From contig DDIN01000013.1 in the NCBI GenBank assembly GCA_002338565.1, positions 50,062-114,061 on the forward strand: a DNA stretch of 64,000 nucleotides, in the 5' to 3' direction. Shown one piece after another: positions 1-8,532 of this stretch. The notes under the pieces are model-generated. The model made no database searches. It worked only from the letters and a program-made list of their open reading frames with translations, and had not been told where the DNA came from. A program made the translations under genes and the position numbers. Position 1 is the stretch's first letter. Each line of letters begins with the position of its first letter. Origin of the DNA: Hyphomonadaceae bacterium UBA1849. GTDB taxonomy: Bacteria; Pseudomonadota; Alphaproteobacteria; Caulobacterales; Hyphomonadaceae.

Positions 1-124
1 TCACCCGATTTTTAAATTCGAGGCAAGTCTATCTTGTAAGTATTAAAAATATTTGGCCATAAGTATGGGAATTTACGAATCCACAAATACTTCAAAGTGA
101 TTTTAAATATTTCACAAAACTGTC

Positions 125-553
125 TTATTCGCCACTACCCAGCAAAAAATGCGCACTAAGCGTTGCCACTGGCCGGGCCCGTTCCGATTGCCACGCTTCA
201 GCATGAACATTCGCGATGCGCCGCCCCTGCTTGGTCACGGTCGCGCGGGCGTAGAGGTTTTCTGCCTTCGCCTGACGCAGGTAATCGATGGTCAGATTAA
301 TCGGCTTGGCGAGGCTAACCTCGTCCGATAGCAGAAACAGCTGGGCCATCGCCGTCAGCTCAAGAAATGCGCCTGTCGCGCCGCCATGAAGCGCACGAAT
401 GGACGGATTGCCGATGATCTTCTCTTCGAATGGAAGGATCGCCGTCATTTCGTCGCCCATGATTTCACATTTGAAACCGATAAAATCGGCAAACGGCGTC
501 CGGTTAAGATAGTCCTGAAGCTTCTTCTGACGCTGGAGAATGTCCTCGCTCAT
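125..553 (-). CDS. PaaI-family hotdog thioesterase (downstream copy)
   Basis: A 142-residue protein predicted to hydrolyse acyl- or aryl-CoA thioesters in the cytoplasm. The segment around residues 45-60 (GNPSIRALHGGATGAFLE) is the HGG-containing hotdog motif in which the backbone and a following acidic residue activate water in this family. Length is typical for PaaI/YbgC-like single-domain enzymes. It is translationally coupled to the upstream paralogue: the TGA of that gene and this ATG share one base (TGATG at 551-555). Substrate cannot be read from sequence. Confidence 0.85.
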   Translation of the reverse strand: MSEDILQRQKKLQDYLNRTPFADFIGFKCEIMGDEMTAILPFEEKIIGNPSIRALHGGATGAFLELTAMAQLFLLSDEVSLAKPINLTIDYLRQAKAENLYARATVTKQGRRIANVHAEAWQSERARPVATLSAHFLLGSGE

Positions 554-1026
554 CAGCTGCCCTCCCCGGTATTCGTGGGAAAGCCCTTAATGGTGTTCAG
601 AGCAAATGATCCGGACGCTGTGGCAATCACGCGGTCGCGGCTTTCATGATAAGCCCAGGCGCGCGTGAACGCGACGGTGCGGGTCATGTGGTAACACTCG
701 GCCTCAGCGATGATATCGCGGCCCACTTCTGCCGGACGCATATAGTCAATACGCAGATCGAGGGTCGCAGTAGACTTCATCTCGGAGAGGGCTGCGATAA
801 CTGAAACACCGGACACATTATCCAGCAAAGCCGTCACAACACCGCCGTGAATAATTCCGGTCTCGATGTCGCCAATTGTCTCTGGTTTGTAGGGCGCGCG
901 CGCGATAGCCTTGCCCGGCTCAAGATCGACCAGCTCAAACCCTAGCGTGTTCGCATACGGCACCTTATTTATGATATTAGGCGCATATTGCCGAATAAGA
1001 TCGAAGAAATCAGGATTCTCTGTCAT
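553..1026 (-). CDS. PaaI-family hotdog thioesterase (upstream copy)
   Basis: A 157-residue hotdog thioesterase. The motif IIHGGVVTALLDN near residues 58-70 is the classical HGG..(A/G)..D signature, with the Asp expected to be catalytic. The downstream paralogue has Glu at the equivalent place (AFLE), so the two may differ in substrate or form a heteromer. The ATG at 1026 is preceded by GAGGTG. It is first in a two-gene operon and divergent from a small hypothetical gene starting at 1074. Confidence 0.85.
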   Translation of the reverse strand: MTENPDFFDLIRQYAPNIINKVPYANTLGFELVDLEPGKAIARAPYKPETIGDIETGIIHGGVVTALLDNVSGVSVIAALSEMKSTATLDLRIDYMRPAEVGRDIIAEAECYHMTRTVAFTRAWAYHESRDRVIATASGSFALNTIKGFPTNTGEGS

Positions 1027-1073
1027 GGCACCTCACTACACCGAGTGTCAGCGTACGGAAATAGATAATCACC

Positions 1074-1565
1074 ATGACTGACGCGAACGACATCGCCGGA
1101 TACTGGACCGGATGGTATGCTTATGGCACCGCCGCAGACGATCAGCGTATACCCTTTTCAGCCTTTCTGGAGTCGGTTGCCGAACTGGAATTTACCGGCA
1201 CCACTCTGGAACCAAACACCTTCGCCGCGCCCATGTTGCGCGAGCTTTCAGCCGATGTTATGGGAGAAATGGCCGGTGAAAGCGTGATCTTCGAAAAGCT
1301 GTATCACCCAGGCCCGGAAGTCCATCAGGCCCATATTCAGTATCTTGGCCGACTGTCGGATGAGGCGAGCCGGATCTTTGGCGAATGGCATGTCGGGACC
1401 GGCGAAGATTTTCTGTCCGGTCACTTCGAAATGGTGCGCCTGTCACGGCGAACCGCAGAAGCTGATGCGATATTCTCGGTCGAATCGCCTGCCTTCCAGC
1501 TTCCGGATGAATTAACCCGCCCTTCAACCCCTCCGGACACGGACGGCGAGGACACGCAGTCCTGA
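1074..1565 (+). CDS. Conserved hypothetical protein, beta-rich
   Basis: A 163-residue soluble protein without signal peptide or membrane segment. I do not recognise the family. Visible features are an aromatic N-terminal stretch (GYWTGWYAYG), alternating hydrophobic and polar strands suggestive of a small beta-barrel or sandwich, a GHFEMVRLSR strand near residues 115-125, and a disordered acidic Pro/Thr tail. It is divergent from the thioesterase pair (48 bp between starts), which may mean shared regulation. Codon usage matches the core genes. Confidence 0.7.
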   Translation: MTDANDIAGYWTGWYAYGTAADDQRIPFSAFLESVAELEFTGTTLEPNTFAAPMLRELSADVMGEMAGESVIFEKLYHPGPEVHQAHIQYLGRLSDEASRIFGEWHVGTGEDFLSGHFEMVRLSRRTAEADAIFSVESPAFQLPDELTRPSTPPDTDGEDTQS

Positions 1566-1700
1566 GTGGATATTCGCTGGGCATAAGACCAGCTATCTCG
1601 CCGTGACGTGCACGGAAGCGATTGAGTTTTGATACCCGCAATTTTACAGTAGGGTCCGCTCGTGCGGAAAACCGCCAGCCGATTCAAGTGACAGCGCCAG

Positions 1701-2342
1701 ATGATGATTTCAAAGACCCAGGGCAAACGCGAGCGCTCCAAAGCTGCTAACCGTGAAGCAATACTGGATGCTGCGCGTCTCGTTTTCGCAGAACTCGGCT
1801 ATGAGACGACGACCGTTCGAGACATTATCCGCCGCACCGATCTGGCGAGCGGAACGTTCTACAATTATTTCAAATCCAAAGAAGAAATCTTCGAAGCGCT
1901 CGCGGAAACGTCTGCGGCTGAATTCGGCCGCCTTCTCAGAACACTTCCGCGCGAAAACATAAGCTTTGAAGAGTACCTCAAATGCGCCTTCAGTGCTTAC
2001 TTCCACTTCATTGTGGAACGGCATGCTGAAGTTCTGAGGCTTGCAGCACCCAAAATCCATATTAGCGACGTGCGGTCTGATACACCTGAAATGAACGCCA
2101 TTTTTCAGGAGATCCGCAAGGACATCGAGACCATCCTCGCCTCCGAGGGTTCGCCTGATATCGACACCGCCTATCTGACCGCCTCCGCTATCGGGATCGC
2201 CCGCGAACTTGGCGATGTCATGCTCACGCGGATTTCAAATGATCAGGATCAGACCGAGAAGCTGGTTGAACAGGCGACGGATTTTGCGACTAATCTGATC
2301 TTGTGTGGTATCCGCCATGCTTTTGATGAAATTCGCACCTAA
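1701..2342 (+). CDS. TetR/AcrR-family transcriptional regulator
   Basis: A 213-residue repressor-type protein. Residues 13-60 form the TetR helix-turn-helix (AILDAARLVFAELGYE, then TTVRDIIRRTDLASGTFYNYF), the strongest signature in the family. The C-terminal two thirds is helical and variable and would bind a ligand and dimerise. It is followed 33 bp later, on the same strand, by an HSL-type esterase, which is its most likely target or co-regulated gene. No clear palindromic operator was found in the 135 bp upstream. The start is one of two adjacent ATG codons at 1701/1704. Confidence 0.9.
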   Translation: MMISKTQGKRERSKAANREAILDAARLVFAELGYETTTVRDIIRRTDLASGTFYNYFKSKEEIFEALAETSAAEFGRLLRTLPRENISFEEYLKCAFSAYFHFIVERHAEVLRLAAPKIHISDVRSDTPEMNAIFQEIRKDIETILASEGSPDIDTAYLTASAIGIARELGDVMLTRISNDQDQTEKLVEQATDFATNLILCGIRHAFDEIRT

Positions 2343-2375
2343 GATAAAACTCAGCGAACAAAGATACACGGGGAA

Positions 2376-3416
2376 ATGGGCATGAGCTTTAGCACTATGC
2401 TGGCCAAAATGGTCATGAAGCTGCCGAATAGCTGGCTGGTCAAAATGTCTGGGGGACACCCGGTCCAGCTCGGCGGACGCACGCTGGACCCACACTTCCA
2501 GATGATTGCCCACTCCGCGCGCAAGCAACCGCCTATGTCTTCACTCAGCCCCCAAATTGCCCGTGCAGCATCAGCAGAAGGCCTTGCGCTTTTTTCAGGC
2601 GACCTGCCATCCGGCGTCACGACGGAAGATACAAGCATTCCGACAGAAACGCATTCCATCCCGGCCCGAATTTACAAGCCATTCGGTCAGGACCCGAACA
2701 TGCCGGTTATCGTGTTCTACCACTTTGGCGGCGGCGTTATTGGCGACCTCGAAACAAGCCACGAATTCTGCGGACTGCTGAGCCATATCTGTAAAGCGCC
2801 GGTTGTCTCTGTCGATTACCGTCTTGCTCCCGAACATAAATGGCCATCCGGTCTGAATGACGCGATTGCGGCCTATGAGTGGTGCTTACAGGAAGCTGAA
2901 AACCTTGGTGCATCTCCGGGCCATGCTGCCGTGGCTGGCGATTCCATGGGCGGTAACTTCACCGCCATCGTCGCGCAGGAAATGATGCGCGATCACAAGC
3001 CGCAGCCCGTGCTTCAAATTTTGATCTATCCGGCAACAGAAATCGAGTTTGAATCATCCAGCATGAATATCTACGCCGACAGCTACCCGCTGACGCGCGA
3101 CACAATGGAATGGTTCATCAACCAGTATCTACCGGAAGGCGCAGACCGCGAGGACCCGATGATTTCGCCTATGTGTTCCACCCAGCTGGAAAACCTCGCG
3201 CCGGCGATTATCGTGACAGCAGGCTTCGACATTCTGCATGATCAGGGCAAAGCCTATGCGGATCGTCTCACAGATGCAGGCGTTGACGTGGTTTACCGGT
3301 GCTATGACAGCCTTGCGCACGGCTTTACGGCGTTTATGGGCATTTCACCCGCAGCACGGAAAGCCTGCGAAGATATTGCCGCGCTCGTTCGTGACGAGTT
3401 GCGCGAGCGGGTTTAA
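2376..3416 (+). CDS. Alpha/beta hydrolase, hormone-sensitive-lipase (HSL) family
   Basis: A 346-residue cytoplasmic esterase/lipase. The oxyanion-hole motif HFGGG (residues 116-120) is a variant of HGGG. The nucleophile elbow GDSMGG places the catalytic Ser at about residue 190, a GFD motif carries the acidic residue, and the His lies in LAHGF near the C terminus. The DYRLAPEH stretch is typical of HSL family enzymes. The start is preceded by a GGGGAAA purine stretch. The gene follows a TetR regulator. Its last codons lie in a 20-bp perfect palindrome shared with the convergent kinase gene. Substrate is probably a short acyl ester. Confidence 0.88.
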   Translation: MGMSFSTMLAKMVMKLPNSWLVKMSGGHPVQLGGRTLDPHFQMIAHSARKQPPMSSLSPQIARAASAEGLALFSGDLPSGVTTEDTSIPTETHSIPARIYKPFGQDPNMPVIVFYHFGGGVIGDLETSHEFCGLLSHICKAPVVSVDYRLAPEHKWPSGLNDAIAAYEWCLQEAENLGASPGHAAVAGDSMGGNFTAIVAQEMMRDHKPQPVLQILIYPATEIEFESSSMNIYADSYPLTRDTMEWFINQYLPEGADREDPMISPMCSTQLENLAPAIIVTAGFDILHDQGKAYADRLTDAGVDVVYRCYDSLAHGFTAFMGISPAARKACEDIAALVRDELRERV

Positions 3417-3424
3417 ACCCGCTC
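3405..3424. terminator. Perfect 20-bp palindrome at convergent gene ends
   Basis: Two 10-bp arms (GAGCGGGTTT and its exact complement) meet without a loop and span the stop codons of the esterase and the convergent histidine kinase. It may end transcription in both directions. There is no T-tract on either side, so a classical intrinsic terminator is not certain. Confidence 0.45.
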
Positions 3425-4170
3425 TACGTCAGAATTTCGGAATTCGGTAAAGTCACCACAAAGACTGATGCGGGCTTGTCTGCGCCCGCGCCTGACTGGC
3501 GTTCCAGCGTCAGATCACCGCCATGGAGGCGTGCAATACGGCGCGCCAATGGCAATCCAAGCCCGCCAACAGGCTTGTCCTCTTCTTCGCGCTTACGGCC
3601 CTTCTGGAACATATCGAAGATGATCTTTTCATAACCGTCCGGAATGCCCGGACCGTTGTCTCTGATCTCGATATGTGTGTCCTGCTCGCCGCGATAGACA
3701 TCAACGCGAACTGTAAGGTCCTGATCCTTCGGCGTGTGAACCAAAGCATTCTCGAACAGGTGTACAAACATTTCCTGGATGCGGACATCATGCCCGATAC
3801 AGGCTTCATCCCCGCGATAGTCGAGCACGGCATTGCTGCGCTCTTCAGACATCATCGCACGCTCGAAAGCCGAGGCCGCAAGCTTTTTCAGATTTAATTC
3901 TGAAGGCTCGTCCAGACCTCGCCCGAGACGTGCATACGTCACGATGCCATCAAGCATCTCGGACACGCGCGAAACACTGTCTTTTACAATATCAAAATGC
4001 GCTGCAGCCTGCGTGGTGTTCCCCGCTTCCAGCTCGCGTTCATAGAATTCAAGAAACTGACCAATGTGTCGAACCGGTGTTCTCACATCATGAGCTATGA
4101 CAGAAGCCAGCTCTGCAAGCAGAGCGGTGGAGTCTGCCTGGTCATGTTCAAAGGATACTCGTTTAGGCAC
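3424..4170 (-). CDS. Soluble sensor histidine kinase without sensor domain
   Basis: A 248-residue cytoplasmic histidine kinase consisting only of dimerisation/phosphotransfer and catalytic domains. The H-box IAHDVRTP places the acceptor His at residue 27. The N-box is LFENALVHT, the G1 box DNGPGIPDG and the G2 region GGLGLPLARR, so it looks catalytically complete. No membrane segment, PAS or HAMP is present, so its input must come from a partner. The start is a GTG at 4170 preceded by GGGGTGGGG. It is divergent from a receiver/pseudo-kinase gene at 4477 whose DHp-like region resembles its own, suggesting a functional pair. Confidence 0.88.
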   Translation of the reverse strand: MPKRVSFEHDQADSTALLAELASVIAHDVRTPVRHIGQFLEFYERELEAGNTTQAAAHFDIVKDSVSRVSEMLDGIVTYARLGRGLDEPSELNLKKLAASAFERAMMSEERSNAVLDYRGDEACIGHDVRIQEMFVHLFENALVHTPKDQDLTVRVDVYRGEQDTHIEIRDNGPGIPDGYEKIIFDMFQKGRKREEEDKPVGGLGLPLARRIARLHGGDLTLERQSGAGADKPASVFVVTLPNSEILT

Positions 4171-4476
4171 TTATTCCCCACCCCGGGTTCAATGTAGTCA
4201 AGTTAACGCGAAGGTCCCCTCCGCCTTTAAAAAATCAATATCTGAAATCAGCATACAAAACGTTCAAAGAACCTTAAGGCTGCATTGAGTCTCTCAAGTT
4301 TCGCAAGAAAAATGCACGAATCACTTCTCTATTACATGTGCTCTTCCGGCAGTTCTTCGGGCTTTAACAGTCATGGTGACAGTTAAGCTCTGTAAAGTCT
4401 GTGGAAGAATTATCCTAAGTTATTGCAGGTTTGTATATTTAACAGTATCTTGGACTTGTACTATCTGAGTCTAAAC
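4171..4476. promoter_or_regulatory. Divergent intergenic region with three GANTC sites
   Basis: This 306-bp region separates the histidine kinase and the receiver/pseudo-kinase gene. It contains GANTC (CcrM methylation) sites at 4288-4292, 4318-4322 and 4467-4471; the last ends six bases before the ATG. Chance would give about one. Half-site TTAA sequences at 4364 and 4383 lack the 7-bp-spaced partner, so no full CtrA box is called. Confidence 0.45.
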
Positions 4477-5487
4477 ATGCGCATCCACTATGTAGAAGAT
4501 AACGCGCTCGACGCGAAAATCCTGACCGAAATGGTTGGGGAAGAGCGCGATATTCAGCTCAATATCAGCGAACGCATTGAAGACTTTCAGCGCCTGTCAC
4601 AACTTGGTCCAGCCGATTTTGTATTGCTGGATGTGCGACGGCCAGATGCCATTTCCATCGAAGATGATATCAAGCGCGTCCGTGAATTCACCGACGCGCC
4701 AATCGTATTTGTTACCTCTGACGACGCCGAGAACATGCGTCAGGAAGCTGTCTCCAGCGGCGCAGAAGCCGTTATCGATAAGATCGACCTGAGTTCGAAG
4801 CTACTGAAGCAGATTCTCGCCAACTCGAAATGGCGCCGCAAAGCACCCGACCAGCCCGCAGAAGGCAAGGTCAGCTCGCGGGATATCAAACGATCTGTCG
4901 AATCGCTCAGAGGTCCGTTCTCCTACATTGAACTCAGTCTTCAGACGCTTCTGGAAACAATGGAAGATTCCGGCCGCTCCAGCACGGCCGATTATGTCGC
5001 CCACCTTCTGGAAACCGTGCGCGCCATTCGCGCCTATTCAGAAGACGATCTCTCTCAGGCGACACGCACACCGATTCACGAGCTACTGCTTGAAACGGCA
5101 GAGCGCGTGTCCAGCACTGCCCAATCGAAACAGGTGAATCTTGTCTTCGAGACAGAGACGTCCTGGTTCACGCAAATTGGCTCTCGCCCGCTCGCGACAC
5201 TTGGCATCCAGCACCTCGTTGCGGGCATTCTGCGAGCCTGCGAGAAAGGTGACCGCGTTTCCATTCGCTCAGAACGTCATGAAGACGGTATTGCGCTGAA
5301 TATTTTTGTCAGCAGGGCAGTCATTCCGTCGAAGGAAGCCTTGTTCGATCTGACGAAAGCAGCGCCATCGCTTGGGCTGGATTCAAAAGCGTCCCTGCAA
5401 CTGGGCCTGACCCTGCTTTCAGTGCCACCTGAACAGGTCGATGTTCACGTGCACAATGGCAATCTGTTCCTGAAATTAATCGTTTAG
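4477..5487 (+). CDS. Receiver domain fused to a degenerate histidine-kinase-like module
   Basis: A 336-residue protein. Residues 1-115 are a receiver domain with the acidic pair Glu7/Asp8, acceptor Asp52 (LLDVRRP), Thr80 and Lys102. Residues 135-200 resemble a DHp helix pair, but the H-box position reads ESLRGPF (Glu142) instead of HDLRTPL. The C-terminal part looks like an HATPase fold without recognisable N, G1 or G2 boxes. I infer a non-catalytic phosphorelay or scaffold protein. The ATG at 4477 is chosen because it begins directly with the receiver strand (MRIHYVED); a longer reading frame to 4423 has no support. Its stop overlaps the fliJ stop by 4 bp. Confidence 0.75.
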   Translation: MRIHYVEDNALDAKILTEMVGEERDIQLNISERIEDFQRLSQLGPADFVLLDVRRPDAISIEDDIKRVREFTDAPIVFVTSDDAENMRQEAVSSGAEAVIDKIDLSSKLLKQILANSKWRRKAPDQPAEGKVSSRDIKRSVESLRGPFSYIELSLQTLLETMEDSGRSSTADYVAHLLETVRAIRAYSEDDLSQATRTPIHELLLETAERVSSTAQSKQVNLVFETETSWFTQIGSRPLATLGIQHLVAGILRACEKGDRVSIRSERHEDGIALNIFVSRAVIPSKEALFDLTKAAPSLGLDSKASLQLGLTLLSVPPEQVDVHVHNGNLFLKLIV

Positions 5488-5900
5488 CCCTGGCGGCCAA
5501 ACATTTGCGAACTGCGTTCGTCAAAAGCTGCCTGTTCGCGCTTTTGAATTTCCTGACGCTCCCGAAGCTTGTGTTGCTCAAGCAATTGCTCAAGTCGTTT
5601 GAGTTCAGCGAAGGCGCGGTTGATCGCCTTCTGGCAGTCCAAATGAGCCTGATCGGCAAGCTTGAGCGCTTCATCCAGATTAACTTTGCGGAGCTTTTGA
5701 CGATCCAGAAATGCCGCAAACCCGAGTCCAGCCATTGGCGAGCCGTCGAACATGGATGCCTCGGCTTCGATGCTGGCTTCGCACGATGCCATCTCCGCAA
5801 GGATTTCATTCCGCGTTTCCAGAGCGCGACGCATCTCAATTGCGAGGGCGTCGACGTCCTTCTGGGCACGTTTGATCAGAGTTTCGAGCGTCTTACTCAT
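5484..5900 (-). CDS. fliJ: Flagellar export chaperone FliJ
   Basis: A 138-residue, almost entirely helical coiled-coil protein rich in Lys, Glu, Gln and Arg, as expected for FliJ, the central stalk that couples the FliI ATPase ring to the flagellar type III export gate. Primary sequence similarity within this family is always weak, so the call rests on the coiled-coil pattern, length and position directly after fliI, with a 4-bp ATGA overlap. The hydrophobic break around residues 50-65 separates two helical arms. Confidence 0.85.
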   Translation of the reverse strand: MSKTLETLIKRAQKDVDALAIEMRRALETRNEILAEMASCEASIEAEASMFDGSPMAGLGFAAFLDRQKLRKVNLDEALKLADQAHLDCQKAINRAFAELKRLEQLLEQHKLRERQEIQKREQAAFDERSSQMFGRQG

Positions 5901-7213
5901 GCGCTGGCATCATAGATCTGGCGGAGCGCATCAAATACGGCGTCTGGCGCTGTCGGGTCTGACTGGCTTTGTGTCAGGAACTCATTCAGTCCCTCATTCA
6001 GACGGATAGCACGATCCGTCTCAGGGTCGGCGCCCAGCGCATACGCCCCGATCCGGATCAACTCTTCCATATCTGAATATGTCGAGATGAGGCGGCGTAC
6101 ATTGCGCACTAGCTCAGCCTCTTCCGGTCCGTGCAGCTGGGATGCAAGACGCGAAAGCGATTTCAGAATGTCGACCGCCGGATAACGCCCGCGCTCACCG
6201 ATATGACGCGACATAACAATGTGACCGTCGAGAATACCGCGCACAGCATCAGCGACGGGCTCGTTATGGTCGTCACCATCGACAAGAACAGTAAAGAGGC
6301 CCGTTATGGAACCTGATCCCTGTTTACCAGGGCCGGCACGTTCAAGCAGCTTTGGAAGTTCTGCGAATACAGATGGAGTGTAACCGCGCGTCGTAGGCGG
6401 CTCGCCTGCGGCGAGACCAATCTCGCGCTGCGCCATGGCAAATCGCGTCACGCTATCAAGAAGACAGAGCACTTGCCTGCCCTGATCACGGAAGTACTCG
6501 GCGACAGCAAGCGCAGACATTGCCGCCCGCTTACGCGCTGGCGCAGGGGCATCAGATGTCGCCGTGACGATAACAGAACGGGCAAGCCCTTCCGGACCGA
6601 GCGCATCCTCAACAAACTCGCGAACTTCCCTGCCCCGCTCACCGATCAGACCGATCACAATCACATCTGCATCAGCGCCTTTGGCCAGCATGCCCATCAA
6701 AGTAGACTTACCGACACCGGAGCCGGCGAAGAGGCCAAGGCGCTGTCCCTGACCGCACGGCGTGAACAAATCCATGACGCGGACGCCGAGATGCAGGCGT
6801 TCTTCAATGCGTGAGCGCGTATGTGCAGAGGGCGGCGGCGCATCTACAGGCTTGGCATAAGGGCCATGAGGCAATTCCGGGCCACCATCCATCGGCAGGC
6901 CGAACGGATCAACGACGCGGCCGAGCCACTTATCGGACGGGTATAGAACGGCAGGTTCTGTCTGGAAGAACACTTTAGCGCCGGGATAAACTGCCTGGCT
7001 TTCTTCGCAGGCGAGCAACACAGCCAGCTCACCGCGAAAGCCTACAATCTCCGCGAGCGGGCCATCTGACGCTCCAATATGCGCGAGCGCGCCGATGCGT
7101 AATGCCGTTCGAGGCCCACTTGCCTCAATACGCAGCCCTTCAAGAGCTTCAACGCGACCGGTCAGCTGAATAGCCGAAGCGCGTTTAACGTCCCGAATGA
7201 GGTCCTGAAGCAT
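5897..7213 (-). CDS. fliI: Flagellum-specific ATPase FliI
   Basis: A 438-residue ATPase energising flagellar type III secretion at the cytoplasmic face of the basal body. The Walker A motif is GSGVGKST near residues 164-171. The Walker B strand ends in LLDSVTRFA, and the F1-beta-like segment PTTRGYTPSVF is intact. The N-terminal domain resembles the F1 beta-barrel. It starts at 7213 and forms an operon with fliJ. A TTAA-N7-TTAA CtrA box lies 58 bp upstream of the ATG, consistent with early flagellar genes under direct CtrA control in Caulobacter. Confidence 0.97.
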   Translation of the reverse strand: MLQDLIRDVKRASAIQLTGRVEALEGLRIEASGPRTALRIGALAHIGASDGPLAEIVGFRGELAVLLACEESQAVYPGAKVFFQTEPAVLYPSDKWLGRVVDPFGLPMDGGPELPHGPYAKPVDAPPPSAHTRSRIEERLHLGVRVMDLFTPCGQGQRLGLFAGSGVGKSTLMGMLAKGADADVIVIGLIGERGREVREFVEDALGPEGLARSVIVTATSDAPAPARKRAAMSALAVAEYFRDQGRQVLCLLDSVTRFAMAQREIGLAAGEPPTTRGYTPSVFAELPKLLERAGPGKQGSGSITGLFTVLVDGDDHNEPVADAVRGILDGHIVMSRHIGERGRYPAVDILKSLSRLASQLHGPEEAELVRNVRRLISTYSDMEELIRIGAYALGADPETDRAIRLNEGLNEFLTQSQSDPTAPDAVFDALRQIYDASA

Positions 7214-7645
7214 AATATCGCTACAATCAGAGTGAGGGTGAAAGTTTCCTCAGAGAGTCGTCCTATGCGCTTAAGCATTCGTTAAGAGCGCGGCCCGTTT
7301 TGTTCATTCATTAATGAGGCGAATGTTTGTTTTCCCCGTGAAGCACGGCGCCATCTGGTAACGAACCCGGCCCAACTCGTTAACAAAGTGCCAAGAAAAA
7401 GAGTCAAATTTCGTTGGGTATTGCCTGAAAATGAGAATCAGGGAGTCTTTGTCCACAGGCTTCTCGAATCTCAAAAACCCCGTAAATGCTGGGGTTAACG
7501 CATCAAAATGACGGATTAGAAATCTTCGTTAAAATTTTTGATGCGAAAAGGAGTTCGCGTTAACCATTTCGCAACCCGACAACTGTTTACCTATAGGCGA
7601 AGACCGCCAACGCGTTACACTGTTAGTGATTCGGGAGACGACTTG
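7214..7645. promoter_or_regulatory. fliI-ctrA divergent control region with six GANTC sites
   Basis: The 432-bp region holds GANTC sites at 7255-7259, 7401-7405, 7435-7439, 7443-7447, 7466-7470 and 7628-7632, against fewer than two expected by chance. It also holds the full CtrA box at 7271 and a half-site TTAACCAT at 7560-7567, the preferred CtrA half-site sequence. This fits cell-cycle control by CcrM methylation (with GcrA) and CtrA autoregulation as known for Caulobacter; the assignment here is by analogy. Confidence 0.65.
7271..7285. promoter_or_regulatory. CtrA box TTAA-N7-TTAA
   Basis: TTAA at 7271-7274 and TTAA at 7282-7285 are separated by exactly seven bases, matching the CtrA consensus. 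It sits 58 bp before the fliI start and about 360 bp before ctrA, so it more probably controls fliIJ. Confidence 0.75.
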
Positions 7646-8359
7646 ATGCGCGTACTATTGATTGAAGACGACCACGCAGTCGCTCGCAGCATCGAGCTGA
7701 TGCTCAAAGCAGCTGGGTTCAACATCTACCAGACGGACCTTGGCGAAGAGGGCGTCGATCTTGGTAAGGTGTACGAGTATGACATCATCATTCTCGACCT
7801 TTCACTTCCAGATATCTCAGGCTTTGATGTTCTCAAGCAGCTCCGCATGAGCCGCGTGAACACACCAGTTCTGATCCTCTCCGGTAACCCGGACATTGAG
7901 GCGAAAGTCAAAACGCTCGGTTACGGCGCTGACGACTACCTCACAAAACCTTTCAACAAAGACGAACTGATCGCTCGTATCACTGCGATCGTCCGCCGCT
8001 CTAAAGGTCACGCTGAAAGCGTTATCCGCACTGGCGAGATCGTTGTGAACCTCGACGCTAAGACTGTTGAAGTTGGCCAGCAGCGTGTTCACCTCACCGG
8101 TAAAGAATACCAGATGTTCGAGCTTCTTTCCCTGCGTAAGGGTACGACGCTCACCAAGGAAATGTTCCTCAACCACCTCTATGGCGGTATGGACGAGCCT
8201 GAACTGAAGATCATCGACGTCTTCATCTGTAAGCTCCGCAAGAAGCTTCAGCAGGCCACCAAGGGCAACCACTACATCGAGACTGTCTGGGGCCGTGGTT
8301 ACGTTCTTCGTGATCCTTCTCCAAACGCTCAACAGCTTCGCGACGAAGAAGCCGCTTAA
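7646..8359 (+). CDS. ctrA: Cell-cycle master response regulator CtrA
   Basis: A 237-residue OmpR-type regulator. The receiver has Glu7/Asp8/Asp9, acceptor Asp51 (ILDLSLPD) and Lys in DDYLTKPFN. The winged helix includes LTGKEYQMFELL and the recognition region IIDVFICKLRKKL, nearly identical to known CtrA proteins. The C terminus ends Glu-Glu-Ala-Ala, like the ClpXP degradation signal of Caulobacter CtrA. The ATG at 7646 is preceded by GGGAG and gives the usual CtrA N terminus; an upstream in-frame extension to 7538 crosses the promoter region and is rejected. It controls replication, flagellar and chemotaxis genes once phosphorylated through ChpT, also in this window. Confidence 0.98.
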   Translation: MRVLLIEDDHAVARSIELMLKAAGFNIYQTDLGEEGVDLGKVYEYDIIILDLSLPDISGFDVLKQLRMSRVNTPVLILSGNPDIEAKVKTLGYGADDYLTKPFNKDELIARITAIVRRSKGHAESVIRTGEIVVNLDAKTVEVGQQRVHLTGKEYQMFELLSLRKGTTLTKEMFLNHLYGGMDEPELKIIDVFICKLRKKLQQATKGNHYIETVWGRGYVLRDPSPNAQQLRDEEAA

Positions 8360-8383
8360 GGCCTTCACGCAACTGAAAAAGAG

Positions 8384-8411
8384 AACGGCGCCCTTGGGCG
8401 CCGTTTTTTTT
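8384..8411 (+). terminator. Rho-independent terminator of ctrA
   Basis: A 9-bp perfect stem (AACGGCGCC / GGCGCCGTT) with a CTTG tetraloop is followed by a run of eight T, 25 bp after the ctrA stop codon. Confidence 0.93.
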
Positions 8412-8463
8412 ATGCCCTTCCCCATGAAAGCGTAATTTCAACCCTCGCCCCATAAACGCAATT

Positions 8464-8482
8464 GACAATCATTCTCATTATC
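8464..8482 (+). promoter_or_regulatory. Fur box upstream of the TonB receptor
   Basis: The 19-mer GACAATCATTCTCATTATC matches the Fur consensus at 15 of 19 positions. It is 50 bp upstream of the receptor ATG. A second partial match (GATAATGAC) begins near 8499. Iron-dependent repression of the operon is inferred. Confidence 0.75.
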
Positions 8483-8532
8483 AATATCGGACCCTTATTG
8501 ATAATGACTCGCAATTGCGTCAGGGGAAATCC

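Noticed and set aside
7538..7645. N-terminal extension of CtrA
   Set aside because: CtrA proteins start at MRVLLIED; the extension crosses the promoter region and the ATG at 7646 has its own ribosome-binding site.
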